A stretch of DNA of 16,196 nt from Acidobacteriaceae bacterium (GCA_030049955.1 JASIJX010000578.1:1-16196), one strand, 5' to 3'. Positions 5,923 to 13,237 are shown, counted from the stretch's first letter. Translations and numbers: made by a program. Notes: generated by a model not told the origin, from the sequence alone.

Positions 5923-7455
5923 ATGTCCGAACAAGCAGTGCCGGCGCGATGCCTGCTGCGGGGTGCCGTGTTTGCCATCATCGCTGCTGCACTCTCCGCG
6001 AACGCAGCCTGCGCTCAATCGGGATCGTTGCCAGCCGCACCCGAACCGCAGGCCGTTCTCCCCTCGCCAACAGCCGTTCCTGGCCAGCGGCAGACAACGC
6101 CGTCAACCACGGCCAACCCGCCGGCAGCGGACCCCAAGTCCAACGCTGCCGAACAGCCCTCGGCAGCCAATCCGGAAACCGTCTTCCCGCACACCGAATC
6201 GGGCCGCTACTGGATCTCGGGCCAGGTGAACATCATCCTGCAGGCACATGCGGGGTTCTCGGAGCACTATAGCGGACCCAACAGCTTCACGAACTGGGCG
6301 CAGAGCGCGACCACGCACGTGCTCACGCTCTACACCGGCTATCAGCTTACGCACACCACGGAAGTGTTCGGCGATATGGAGTACGCAACCGGCAGGGGCC
6401 TCGGCAACGCCAACGGACTGGCCGGTTACGTGAACCTGGATTCAGTGCGGCTGGTCCAGGGCGTGCCGCTATCCACGGCGCCGTACCTGGCGCGGCTGAT
6501 GATCCGGCAGATCGTTCCGCTGAGCAAGGAGCAGGAGCCGGCCGAGCGTGACCCGCTGCACCTGGCAACGAGCCTGCCAGTGCGGCGGCTCGAGTTCCGC
6601 GTCGGCAAGTTCGACCTGACGGACTTCTTCGATGTAAATACGTGGGGCTCCGACAGCCATCTGCAGTTCATGAACTGGACGGTAGACAACAACGGCGCCT
6701 ACGACTACGCAGCGAACACGCGCGGCTACACCGACGGCGCAATGGTGGAGTACTACGACCACTGGTGGGCAGCGCGGTTTGCCACAGCGCTGATGCCGAA
6801 GATCGCCAACGGGATCAACCTTGACGCGGACCTGGCCCGGTCGCGCGCGCAAAACCTGGAGCTTGAGGCGCACGGAAACGCCATTGCGCACCGCGCCGGC
6901 GTGGTGCGGTTGCTTGGCTATGTGAACCAGGCCAACATGGGCAACTACGAACAGGCGATCAGTGATTTTCTCAACCACAAAACGCCGACGCCGGACATCA
7001 TCGCCACGCGGGAGCAGGGCCGCCGTCGCTACGGTTTCGGCCTCAACTTCGAGCAGGTCGTTTTCGCCGATGGAGGCGTATTCGGGCGTTTCGGCTGGAG
7101 TGATGGGCGCAACGAGTCGTACTGCTACACCGAGGACGACCGTACGGCACAGTTCGGCGCGTTTTCCATGGGCCGGTCATGGCGCCGGCCGGCGGATCGC
7201 GTCGGCGCGGCATTTGTGGTCAACGGCATCGTCGCCGCGCATCAAGAGTACCTGGCTCTGGGTGGGCTTGGATTCCTGCTGGGCGATGGAGCTCTAACCT
7301 ACGGACACGAAAAAATCGTGGAGAGCTTCTATACGGCGCATCTGTGGCGCGGCTTCTTCGTATCCGCCGACTATCAGCACGTCAACGACCCCGGCTACAA
7401 CCAGGCGCGCGGTCCGGTGTCGGTGTGGGCTGGGCGATTCCACGCCGACTTCTAG
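5923..7455 (+). CDS. Outer-membrane porin, OprB-like (carbohydrate-selective porin family)
   Basis: 510 aa from the ATG at 5923. It has a signal peptide (hydrophobic 11-28, cleavage near ANAACA at residue 31) and a Pro/Ala-rich low-complexity linker (about 36-88). A long beta-barrel region from RYWISGQVNIILQAHAGF (95-112) ends in HADF, with the terminal Phe expected of barrel assembly substrates. SDSHLQFMNWTVDNNGAYDY and GYNQARGPVSVWAGR are family-typical stretches as I recall them. OprB proteins let sugars diffuse across the outer membrane, but specificity cannot be read here, and divergence from an RcnR-like repressor suggests a metal-linked role. In-frame GTG (5893) and TTG (5905) lie upstream; 5893 is too close to the -10, while 5905 has a GGGGG tract in front and remains possible. 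ATG 5923 itself has no clear Shine-Dalgarno. Confidence 0.85.
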   Translation: MSEQAVPARCLLRGAVFAIIAAALSANAACAQSGSLPAAPEPQAVLPSPTAVPGQRQTTPSTTANPPAADPKSNAAEQPSAANPETVFPHTESGRYWISGQVNIILQAHAGFSEHYSGPNSFTNWAQSATTHVLTLYTGYQLTHTTEVFGDMEYATGRGLGNANGLAGYVNLDSVRLVQGVPLSTAPYLARLMIRQIVPLSKEQEPAERDPLHLATSLPVRRLEFRVGKFDLTDFFDVNTWGSDSHLQFMNWTVDNNGAYDYAANTRGYTDGAMVEYYDHWWAARFATALMPKIANGINLDADLARSRAQNLELEAHGNAIAHRAGVVRLLGYVNQANMGNYEQAISDFLNHKTPTPDIIATREQGRRRYGFGLNFEQVVFADGGVFGRFGWSDGRNESYCYTEDDRTAQFGAFSMGRSWRRPADRVGAAFVVNGIVAAHQEYLALGGLGFLLGDGALTYGHEKIVESFYTAHLWRGFFVSADYQHVNDPGYNQARGPVSVWAGRFHADF

Positions 7456-7468
7456 CAGCAGGGAAACC

Positions 7469-7493
7469 CCAGCGAGCAAAGTTTGCTCGCTGG
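7469..7493. terminator. Perfect 12-bp inverted repeat after the porin gene
   Basis: CCAGCGAGCAAA and TTTGCTCGCTGG are exact reverse complements around a single G, starting 13 bp after the porin stop. Such a stem would terminate or protect the 3' end of the porin mRNA. No run of T follows on the plus strand (AACCCTGG follows), so it is not a canonical intrinsic terminator. With a one-base centre, the RNA hairpin would have to open a few pairs for a loop; a protein-binding palindrome is the alternative. Confidence 0.5.
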
Positions 7494-7718
7494 AACCCTG
7501 GTGGGAAGCAAGGAAGCGGGAGCACCGATTCGCCCGGCCGGATGTGCAAGCAGGCAATCTCATTTGCATTGACTTCGCTCCGAGATTGCTCCAAGATGCT
7601 TCTCACTGGTCCCTAACGTATATTTTCCCGGCCCCGACGCGCATTCTCCGGCCCCCAGGTAGTTCTGCTTTTCCCAAGGCCTGTCGCGTGACAGAACCAA
7701 ATTCCGGGTGATCCGGCT

Positions 7719-9743
7719 ATGGATGATCCATCCATTGTCGTCGAGCTGCTGACCGTCCTGGTCATCGCGGCCGTCGTTCTCATCTGCGCCATCCGCGGAG
7801 CACGCGGATCCATGCGGCTGGGGCCAGTTGCCGTTCTGCTGGTTGGCGGTGGAATCAATTGGCTCCTTATTCCGGTACATCTAGTGATCTATCGCCTCAG
7901 CGGCGCGCGCATCCAGCTGAATCTTCCCACCATCCTCAACGCATTAACGGGAAGTCCGCCACAGAGGATCTTCTCGTGGATTTCAAGAGGCATCTTCTGG
8001 GTGCTTCTCTATTTCTTCCTTCGCAAATGGCCTCTGAATTCGTGGGGCCCGCGCTTGTGGGCGGTAGGTCTGGTGACCGCGGGCGTAGGCTCCACTCTCT
8101 ACAACACCCTCACTACCTATGCCGTTTATTGGCTCACTGCATCCAGTTGGAACCCTTCCAATTATTTCCAACCGGAACGCCTCTTCAAGTGGCAATTCGC
8201 CACTGTGCCGGGATACATGAGCTTCGCCATCGCTGCCGGCCAGTTGTGGCTGATCTCAAAGTGGCTGGAACCTGTGGGGCGGACGGAGCGAACCGTCGAC
8301 CCTATTTACGCCGTCGGTTTCAAAGGAGTGGTTATGTCAAAACTCGAAAACCAGTCCACGCGTTTGCTGTGTGCAAGCATGCTTTTCAACAGCGCAGCGC
8401 GACAGAAGCTTCTCTCCTGGCTCAAAGACAAGGACCGCGCCGTGGCGCTTGAGCTGGGGGTGGATCTTGAGCTTGCCGCACAGGTAGCGCGATTTGCAGA
8501 GAGGCGCGCGCGCCAGAGCTGGCTGATCTACTTTGCCATCCTTTGTCTCGGAGCGCTCACTGCAATTCTCACGCCTGTAGGTCCTGCCTTATGCGCCGTA
8601 GCCGCAATGTGTGTCTGGTTCGCGCGAAATTGGAAGGAGAAAAACACATTCGCGCCCATGTTCTGGACCGAAAACTTCAATCCGCAGGAGATCAGGAAGC
8701 ATTTCACCGCCGAACTCAAGCGGGAAGATCTGGCAGCGATGCCCAGTCCGGATCAGAATTTCTTTGTCTTTGGCGCGTTCTCGCCGTTCGTTGGCGCTGG
8801 CCAGGATCTCGGCGGATGGTCGGTTGTAATTGCTCTTGATAGGCCGCGGAAGGATTTCGGTGACCCGGCGAAGATCCGCCCCTTCCACACGAAGGAGGTT
8901 TACGACGCGATTGATCTGGCCCTGGACGAGCTGAAAGTGCCGGACATTGATAAGAGAGATATGTTCTTCGCGCGGGGCACCGATCTTCGCGGCAATCGTG
9001 ACCTGCTTCCGGATATCTACGGCCGCCCCGTGCAGAACCTTCCGCCCGGGGTCACGGTGAACTACATCTATCGCGACGATGAGAAGGTGCGGCACTACCG
9101 CTGCTACCGCATCCTCGACTGGGGTGGCGAGCTGGCTCTTTCCTATTACCTGCGCTGCTCCTGCCGCGGCAACACGCTGTTCGTCGAAACCAAACGCTTG
9201 ATCCTTACGCCGCTCGCCTCCGCGTACCGCAAGGTCGACTCCATGACGCCCATGGACACCTCGCAGACCATTGGCGCTGCAATGGCAGCCATCGTTGCAG
9301 GACCTGTCCTGGCGTTAGTTTCGCCATTCTGGGTGTTGCTCAAGATTGAGGAAAAGCTCGGGGAGCTTTTTTCTGCGTGGAAGGACCGAAAGCGTCGCAA
9401 GATGATCAAGAAGACCCCACTCTTCAATTACGGCGCTGTTACCAGCCTGCGCCAAACGCTAAGCAGCGGCGAGTACGGTCATTACTTCCAGATGATGGAC
9501 GGCGACCTGTACAACAAACTGTTCGAGCACGGGGTGCTCGACTCTCTGGTGGAGTTTCTGGATGCGCACGGCCTGGATACATCCGAGTTAAAAGAGCGCC
9601 AGACCACCATTCTCAATAACGGCGTGATGGTGCAGGGCGGCGACGTGAAGGCCGAAAGTCTTGCCGTTGGCGCAGGCGCCCGCGCGCTCAAGACAATGAG
9701 GAACCTTGTTAAAGCACCGGCAGCAAAGGGGAGCACATCATGA
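7719..9743 (+). CDS. Multi-pass membrane protein of unknown function, 674 aa (first gene of a coupled pair)
   Basis: Not assignable to a named family. Hydrophobic segments lie near 7-27, 36-60, 88-101, 112-138, 163-180, 268-301 (probably two) and 515-545. A large soluble block (about 305-500) contains FGAFSPFVGAGQDLGGWS (351-368), FFARGTDLRGNRDLLPD (416-432) and RHYRCYRI...WGGELALSYYLRC...GNTLFVE (459-490). I recall a similar FSPFVGSG/GWS pattern in uncharacterised actinobacterial membrane proteins, with no known activity. The cytoplasmic-looking tail (570-674) ends with NNGVMVQGGDVKAES then LAVGAGARA (633-656), a beta-roll-like motif shared with the next gene's product. ATG 7719 has only a weak GGGTGA upstream. 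The stop overlaps the next start (ATGA), so translation is coupled. Base composition looks a little more AT-rich than in neighbouring genes, though I did not compute it. Confidence 0.82.
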   Translation: MDDPSIVVELLTVLVIAAVVLICAIRGARGSMRLGPVAVLLVGGGINWLLIPVHLVIYRLSGARIQLNLPTILNALTGSPPQRIFSWISRGIFWVLLYFFLRKWPLNSWGPRLWAVGLVTAGVGSTLYNTLTTYAVYWLTASSWNPSNYFQPERLFKWQFATVPGYMSFAIAAGQLWLISKWLEPVGRTERTVDPIYAVGFKGVVMSKLENQSTRLLCASMLFNSAARQKLLSWLKDKDRAVALELGVDLELAAQVARFAERRARQSWLIYFAILCLGALTAILTPVGPALCAVAAMCVWFARNWKEKNTFAPMFWTENFNPQEIRKHFTAELKREDLAAMPSPDQNFFVFGAFSPFVGAGQDLGGWSVVIALDRPRKDFGDPAKIRPFHTKEVYDAIDLALDELKVPDIDKRDMFFARGTDLRGNRDLLPDIYGRPVQNLPPGVTVNYIYRDDEKVRHYRCYRILDWGGELALSYYLRCSCRGNTLFVETKRLILTPLASAYRKVDSMTPMDTSQTIGAAMAAIVAGPVLALVSPFWVLLKIEEKLGELFSAWKDRKRRKMIKKTPLFNYGAVTSLRQTLSSGEYGHYFQMMDGDLYNKLFEHGVLDSLVEFLDAHGLDTSELKERQTTILNNGVMVQGGDVKAESLAVGAGARALKTMRNLVKAPAAKGSTS

Positions 9744-10153
9744 GCAGGGACTCGGCAGGGAACTATGGAATCCAGGGCAACGTGAATGCCACAGCGGTGG
9801 CGGTGGGCCCGCGTGCCAAGGCCGTAGTCAACGAGCAGGCGCCTGGTTCGCGAAAGGAGTTCGACGCGGCGCTAGCAAGCATTCGGGAGCAGCTTGCGAA
9901 GCTCGAAATTCCCGAAGAAAAGCGGGCGGCCGTTCACAAGGATCTGAAGGAACTTGAATCGATGGCCGGATCGAAAGCCAAGCAGGGGCCGGCATCGAAG
10001 CAGGGCGCGAAATCAAAGCGCGGAGCCGAAGATGTGCTCGCTCGAGTCGTGAAGACCTTGAAAACCGCGGGCGTGGCAGTGCAGGCAATTGCCGATTTAC
10101 ATCAGCCCCTCGCCCTGCTTGCCGGTTGGTTTCACATTCCGCCGTTGTTTTGA
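9740..10153 (+). CDS. Small partner protein with YadA-head-like motif and hydrophobic C-terminus, 137 aa
   Basis: Unrecognised family. The ATG overlaps the upstream TGA and is preceded by AAAGGGGAG with 6-nt spacing, a strong site. Residues 8-30 (NYGIQGNVNATAVAVGPRAK...) mirror the tail of the upstream protein and resemble single beta-roll repeats of trimeric adhesin heads. A predicted helix or coiled coil (38-76, FDAALASIREQLAKLEIPEE) is followed by a Lys/Gly/Ser/Gln-rich flexible linker (77-96). The C-terminus is a mostly apolar stretch, VVKTLKTAGVAVQAIADLHQ then PLALLAGWFHIPPLF (103-137), which could insert into a membrane or pack on the partner. There is no signal peptide. Coupling and the shared motif indicate that it acts with the 674-aa membrane protein. 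Confidence 0.8.
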   Translation: MSRDSAGNYGIQGNVNATAVAVGPRAKAVVNEQAPGSRKEFDAALASIREQLAKLEIPEEKRAAVHKDLKELESMAGSKAKQGPASKQGAKSKRGAEDVLARVVKTLKTAGVAVQAIADLHQPLALLAGWFHIPPLF

Positions 10154-10188
10154 GAGCGGCGAAATCAATAGACCGCTGACAAAGCCGC

Positions 10189-10235
10189 TGTTTTGAAAGG
10201 GCACGACTTTAGTCGTGCCACAAAACTGAGGGATG
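10189..10235. repeat. REP-like hairpin repeat, copy 2
   Basis: The core GGCACGACT-TT-AGTCGTGCC (10200-10219) is a perfect 9-bp stem. The outer arms GTTTTG (10190-10195) and CAAAAC (10221-10226) are perfectly complementary. Compared with copy 1 (287-335), one G-C stem pair became A-T by changes on both sides, and the two outer G-U pairs became G-C. It lies in the 149-bp gap between the convergent 137-aa gene and ftsB. A shorter inverted repeat, AGCGGC/GCCGCT (10155-10160, 10184-10189), immediately precedes it. Confidence 0.8.
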
Positions 10236-10302
10236 TTTTTCGAAGATTGAGCCGCATACATTGGGTTTTTCAGCAACCTGGAATCAATCGGCCAGCTTGC
10301 GA

Positions 10303-10680
10303 TTATTTGCCCGCCTGGGGCGCGTCCTGCAGCGTGTAGATAACCTCGCCGGGCTTGGCGTAGTGCAGCTTTTCGCGGGCTTCGCGCTCGATGGCATCTG
10401 GATCGGACTTGAGCTCGTCGATCTGATGCTGCATCTGCGTGTTTTCCAGTTGGAGATCCTGAATCTGGTGCTGCAGGTCGCGGTCTTCCGACCGCATCCG
10501 CTGCCATGCCGAGAGTCCGTGCTGGCCGTAGATGACGTGGTACATCATCAGCATGGCCAGAACCACAGCAACAGCGGTGCCTGCCGGGCGCCACGAATGC
10601 CGCGCCCAGCCGGCGATGCGCAGCAAAGACCGCGGCACGGCAGCCTCGCTCTTGCCCGTCTGTGGTTTTTCGTCCGGCAT
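10303..10680 (-). CDS. ftsB: Septum formation initiator, FtsB/DivIC family
   Basis: 125 aa from ATG 10680, a bitopic divisome protein that would pair with FtsL and FtsQ/DivIB to activate septal peptidoglycan synthesis. It has a short cytoplasmic N-terminus, a membrane segment at about 34-51 (GTAVAVVLAMLMMYHVIYG), and a coiled coil at about 59-93 (WQRMRSEDRDLQHQIQDLQL...). The family tail follows: DPDAIEREAREKLHYAKPGE then VIY (93-115). The start is chosen because GGGAG lies just upstream and the mutase gene ends only 10 nt before it; the in-frame extension to 10776 would overlap the mutase. It is probably co-transcribed with, and downstream of, the mutase. The assignment is by architecture; FtsL-like proteins share the layout but lack this tail. 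Confidence 0.87.
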   Translation of the reverse strand: MPDEKPQTGKSEAAVPRSLLRIAGWARHSWRPAGTAVAVVLAMLMMYHVIYGQHGLSAWQRMRSEDRDLQHQIQDLQLENTQMQHQIDELKSDPDAIEREAREKLHYAKPGEVIYTLQDAPQAGK

Positions 10681-10690
10681 GCTCTCCCGA

Positions 10691-12103
10691 TCAATCCCCA
10701 AGCACAAACTTTTCGGCCGCGCGGCGCAGCGCTTCCATATCCCGTTCGCTGCGCGCTTCGGTGTAGGCACGGACAACCGGCTCGGTACCCGAAAGCCGGT
10801 AGCAGACCCACGATCCGTCTTCCAGAATCAGTTTGAGGCCATCGGTGCGTACCACCTGCTTAACCTTGCGCCCGCTCAGCTCCTTCGCATCGACCCTCAA
10901 CTTTTCAGTGAACGCGGCTTTGCGCTCCGGGGTCAAGCGGAAGTTCTCGCGAACCGGGTAGTAGGAACCAACCTTGGCAAAAATTTCCTTAAGCTGCTCG
11001 CCCAGGCTGCGGCCGCGCACAGCGACCATCTCCGCAACCAGCAGGCCGGCAATGATACCGTCCTTCTCCGGCACGTGGCCGCGAATGGTGAGGCCTGCGG
11101 ACTCTTCGCCGCCGATGGCGATCTTGTCCTGGTTGATGAGCTCGCCGATGAATTTGAACCCAACAGGAGTCTCGTAGAGCTGCACCTTGTGGCGCTCGGC
11201 CAGCGCGTTAATCAGGTTCGTTGTGGCCACGCTCTTGGCCACGCCGTTTCGCCAGCCGCGCGTTTCAACCAGGTAATCGAACAGCAGAGCAATAATGTAA
11301 TTCGGCTGAATGAACGCGCCGTCGGCATCAACAATCCCGAAGCGGTCTGCATCGCCGTCCGTGGCGATGGCCAGCGCCGCGCCAATCTCCTTCATCTTCG
11401 CGCGCGCGTCATTGAGCAGCTCACCGTCAGGCTCAGGCGCGTGGCCGCCGAAGAGCACGTCGCGGTAGTCGTGCACGGTTTCGACTGTGACGCCGGCCTC
11501 GCGCAGCAGGTCGCTCGAGTAGCCGCGGCCCGCACCCCAGAATGGATCGAAGACGATTTTGATGCCGGATTTGGCGATGGCCTTGAGATTGACCAGCTCG
11601 GCGAGGCGCTTGAGGAACGCGGGCTTCACGTCGACGGTTTCGAAACCGCCGGCGGGCGGCTCGGACTCAGGGATCGATGTCATTGCTGCATCGTCAGACA
11701 CGATGGCGGATTCAATCTGCTCGGTGACCTCGGGCAGCGCCGGAGCGCCGTCGGGCGTGGAGAATTTGATGCCGTTGTATTCCGGCGGATTGTGCGAGGC
11801 TGTGAAGTTGATCGCGCCGGAAGTCTTCAGGGTGCGCACGGCGTGAGAGATGGCCGGCGTGGGCGCCGCATCGGGAATCACAATGGGCGTAACACCGGCT
11901 GCTGCCAGCACCCTGGCGGTTTCCGCCACGAAGCTTTCGCCCAGAAAGCGCGGATCGCGGCCGACCAGAAGACTGTGCGGCGCCGGCTGCGTTTTCACGT
12001 AGGCAGCGATACCGGCCACGGCGCGGCGGATATTGGAAACGGTAAATTCATCGGCAACGATGGCCCTCCATCCGGAAGTGCCGAACTTAATGGCAGTCGT
12101 CAT
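10691..12103 (-). CDS. Phosphoglucomutase/phosphomannomutase (alpha-D-phosphohexomutase family)
   Basis: 470 aa, full length. It would interconvert hexose 1- and 6-phosphates, feeding polysaccharide and cell-wall precursors. All four signature loops are intact: catalytic phosphoserine in TASHNP (Ser103), metal loop TDGDADRFG (248-256), sugar-binding GGEESAG (331-337) and phosphate-binding RLSGTEPVVRAYTEA (436-450). The N-terminal FGTSGWRAI also fits. Substrate (glucose, mannose or glucosamine phosphate) cannot be decided from these motifs. The ATG has TGGAG about 6 nt upstream. It is followed by ftsB 10 nt downstream, putting precursor supply and division in one transcript, and is divergent from the secretin-like gene. 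Confidence 0.92.
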   Translation of the reverse strand: MTTAIKFGTSGWRAIVADEFTVSNIRRAVAGIAAYVKTQPAPHSLLVGRDPRFLGESFVAETARVLAAAGVTPIVIPDAAPTPAISHAVRTLKTSGAINFTASHNPPEYNGIKFSTPDGAPALPEVTEQIESAIVSDDAAMTSIPESEPPAGGFETVDVKPAFLKRLAELVNLKAIAKSGIKIVFDPFWGAGRGYSSDLLREAGVTVETVHDYRDVLFGGHAPEPDGELLNDARAKMKEIGAALAIATDGDADRFGIVDADGAFIQPNYIIALLFDYLVETRGWRNGVAKSVATTNLINALAERHKVQLYETPVGFKFIGELINQDKIAIGGEESAGLTIRGHVPEKDGIIAGLLVAEMVAVRGRSLGEQLKEIFAKVGSYYPVRENFRLTPERKAAFTEKLRVDAKELSGRKVKQVVRTDGLKLILEDGSWVCYRLSGTEPVVRAYTEARSERDMEALRRAAEKFVLGD

Positions 12104-12377
12104 GCATTCTCCATTCGTCTTTGCGTGTCATCTGAGAAAATTCGCGCAACGGTTGAGTCGAAGACCCGCAAAAATCCATACTGCAACACGCAGGCGGGTT
12201 GAGCAAGTTTGTGAACCTCAATCGTCAATCTGGATCGCCAGTCTGTGCCAGTCGCCAGCACCTTCGATGCGCCCTCCGCGCTTTTCCGCAATTTCTTTCG
12301 AGCGCACATCGAGAGCGCGCGTCTGTGTCGATAGAGCGGAGCGCGCCGCGTTCCGCGAAAGATTTGGGGAGGAACAG
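12104..12377. promoter_or_regulatory. Divergent intergenic region, mutase / secretin-like gene
   Basis: 274 bp between two divergent starts. A possible plus-strand promoter is TTGAGT (12153-12158), 18 nt, CATACT (12177-12182), which would leave a leader of about 190 nt. The open frame of the secretin-like gene extends back through this region, but I see no start signal there better than ATG 12378. No other structure is convincing. Confidence 0.3.
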
Positions 12378-13160
12378 ATGAATACGCATCCATGCAGGGC
12401 CGCGCGCGCGGCCAAAGGATTTGTGCGCATGTTTGCCGCAATCGCGGTCGCCGTTTCTTTCTTTGCATCCTTCGCGCGCGCACAGGCGCAACCCAAGCAG
12501 CCGGGTAGCGCCGAACAGGATCTCTTTCCGGTGCGCCAGACCGTCTTTCTGATGCACGTTACCGAGCAACAGGAATTGAATGACATCCAGACGGATCTTC
12601 GCAACATGTTTCCGCAGATGAAGATTTACGGCGTGTCGTCGAAGCTGGCGATTTCGCTTGCGGGCACTGCGGAGGACGTGGAAGCGGCACAAAAGGTGAT
12701 TGCACAGCTCGACCGGCCGCTCAAGACCTACCGGATCACCTATACCGTCACTGAATTTGACAACGGAGCTCCCGCAGGCACGCAAAAATACTTGCTGATC
12801 GCCGCCTCGGGCCAGCGCACCACCTTTGTGGAGGGAACCAAGGTGCCCATTCTTACGGCCACGCCGGATAAATCCGACTCCTCCGCGGCTGCGCAAATTC
12901 AGTACGTCGACGTGGGGCTCAAGATTCAGGCCACGCCGCAGAGCTCTGCCGAGGGGCTCAGGCTGGATTCGAAGGTCGAGCAGTCCAGCGTAGCAGGCGA
13001 ACGGGCCACCGGCGGCACACAGAGTCCGACGATGAGCCAGACAGTGCTCGACACCACATCGACTCTGGCCGAAGGGAAATCGCAAGTCCTCGGCTCGCTG
13101 GACGTTCCGGGGACGACGAAGCGACTGGAGATTGCCGTAGTGGCGGAGACGGCGAAGTAG
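12378..13160 (+). CDS. Short secretin-like periplasmic/outer-membrane protein
   Basis: 260 aa from ATG 12378, set by GGGGAGGAACAG directly upstream. Signal peptide: basic start, hydrophobic 18-32, cleavage near ARAQA (37). Residues 51-118 (VRQTVFLMHVTEQQELNDIQ...LAISLAGTAEDVEAAQKVIA...LDRPLKTY) look like a secretin N-domain, the ring-building KH-like fold. The rest (120-256) contains pieces typical of the secretin core: TFVEGTKVPIL, QYVDVGLKIQATP, and TTSTLAEGKSQVLGSLDVPG, then a hydrophobic EIAVVAE strand. Secretins usually have 400-700 aa and several N-domains, so this is a minimal version. It may be an accessory protein, a degenerate copy or a small channel. No other secretion or pilus genes lie nearby. 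Confidence 0.78.
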   Translation: MNTHPCRAARAAKGFVRMFAAIAVAVSFFASFARAQAQPKQPGSAEQDLFPVRQTVFLMHVTEQQELNDIQTDLRNMFPQMKIYGVSSKLAISLAGTAEDVEAAQKVIAQLDRPLKTYRITYTVTEFDNGAPAGTQKYLLIAASGQRTTFVEGTKVPILTATPDKSDSSAAAQIQYVDVGLKIQATPQSSAEGLRLDSKVEQSSVAGERATGGTQSPTMSQTVLDTTSTLAEGKSQVLGSLDVPGTTKRLEIAVVAETAK

Positions 13161-13174
13161 GAGAAATTTGGGTG

Positions 13175-13216
13175 CCCCACCCTCGCGACGTCGTTGTTTT
13201 TGTCGCTAGGGTGGGG
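13175..13216. terminator. Long stem-loop between convergent genes, probably a bidirectional terminator/repeat
   Basis: CCCCACCCTCGCGAC (13175-13189) and GTCGCTAGGGTGGGG (13202-13216) pair at 14 of 15 positions around a 12-nt loop (GTCGTTGTTTTT). It sits between the secretin-like stop (13160) and the peptidase stop (13238). GGTGCCCCACCCT...AGGGTGGG is a pattern I recall as a common dispersed repeat in acidobacterial genomes. There is no T-tract outside the stem. Confidence 0.6.
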
Positions 13217-13237
13217 ATGCGCATCGCCAAATGTTAC

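Noticed and set aside
10681..10776. N-terminal extension of ftsB
   Set aside because: It would lie inside the mutase 3' end. ATG 10680 has GGGAG and gives the usual FtsB length.
10532..12202. 556-aa open frame on the plus strand
   Set aside because: It is antisense to the phosphohexomutase, whose catalytic motifs are all intact. Long antisense frames are common in GC-rich coding DNA, and this one is rich in Arg/Ala/His with no recognisable domain.
12033..12377. N-terminal extension of the secretin-like gene
   Set aside because: The extension overlaps the mutase start and hides the signal peptide. ATG 12378 has a strong GGGGAGG in front.
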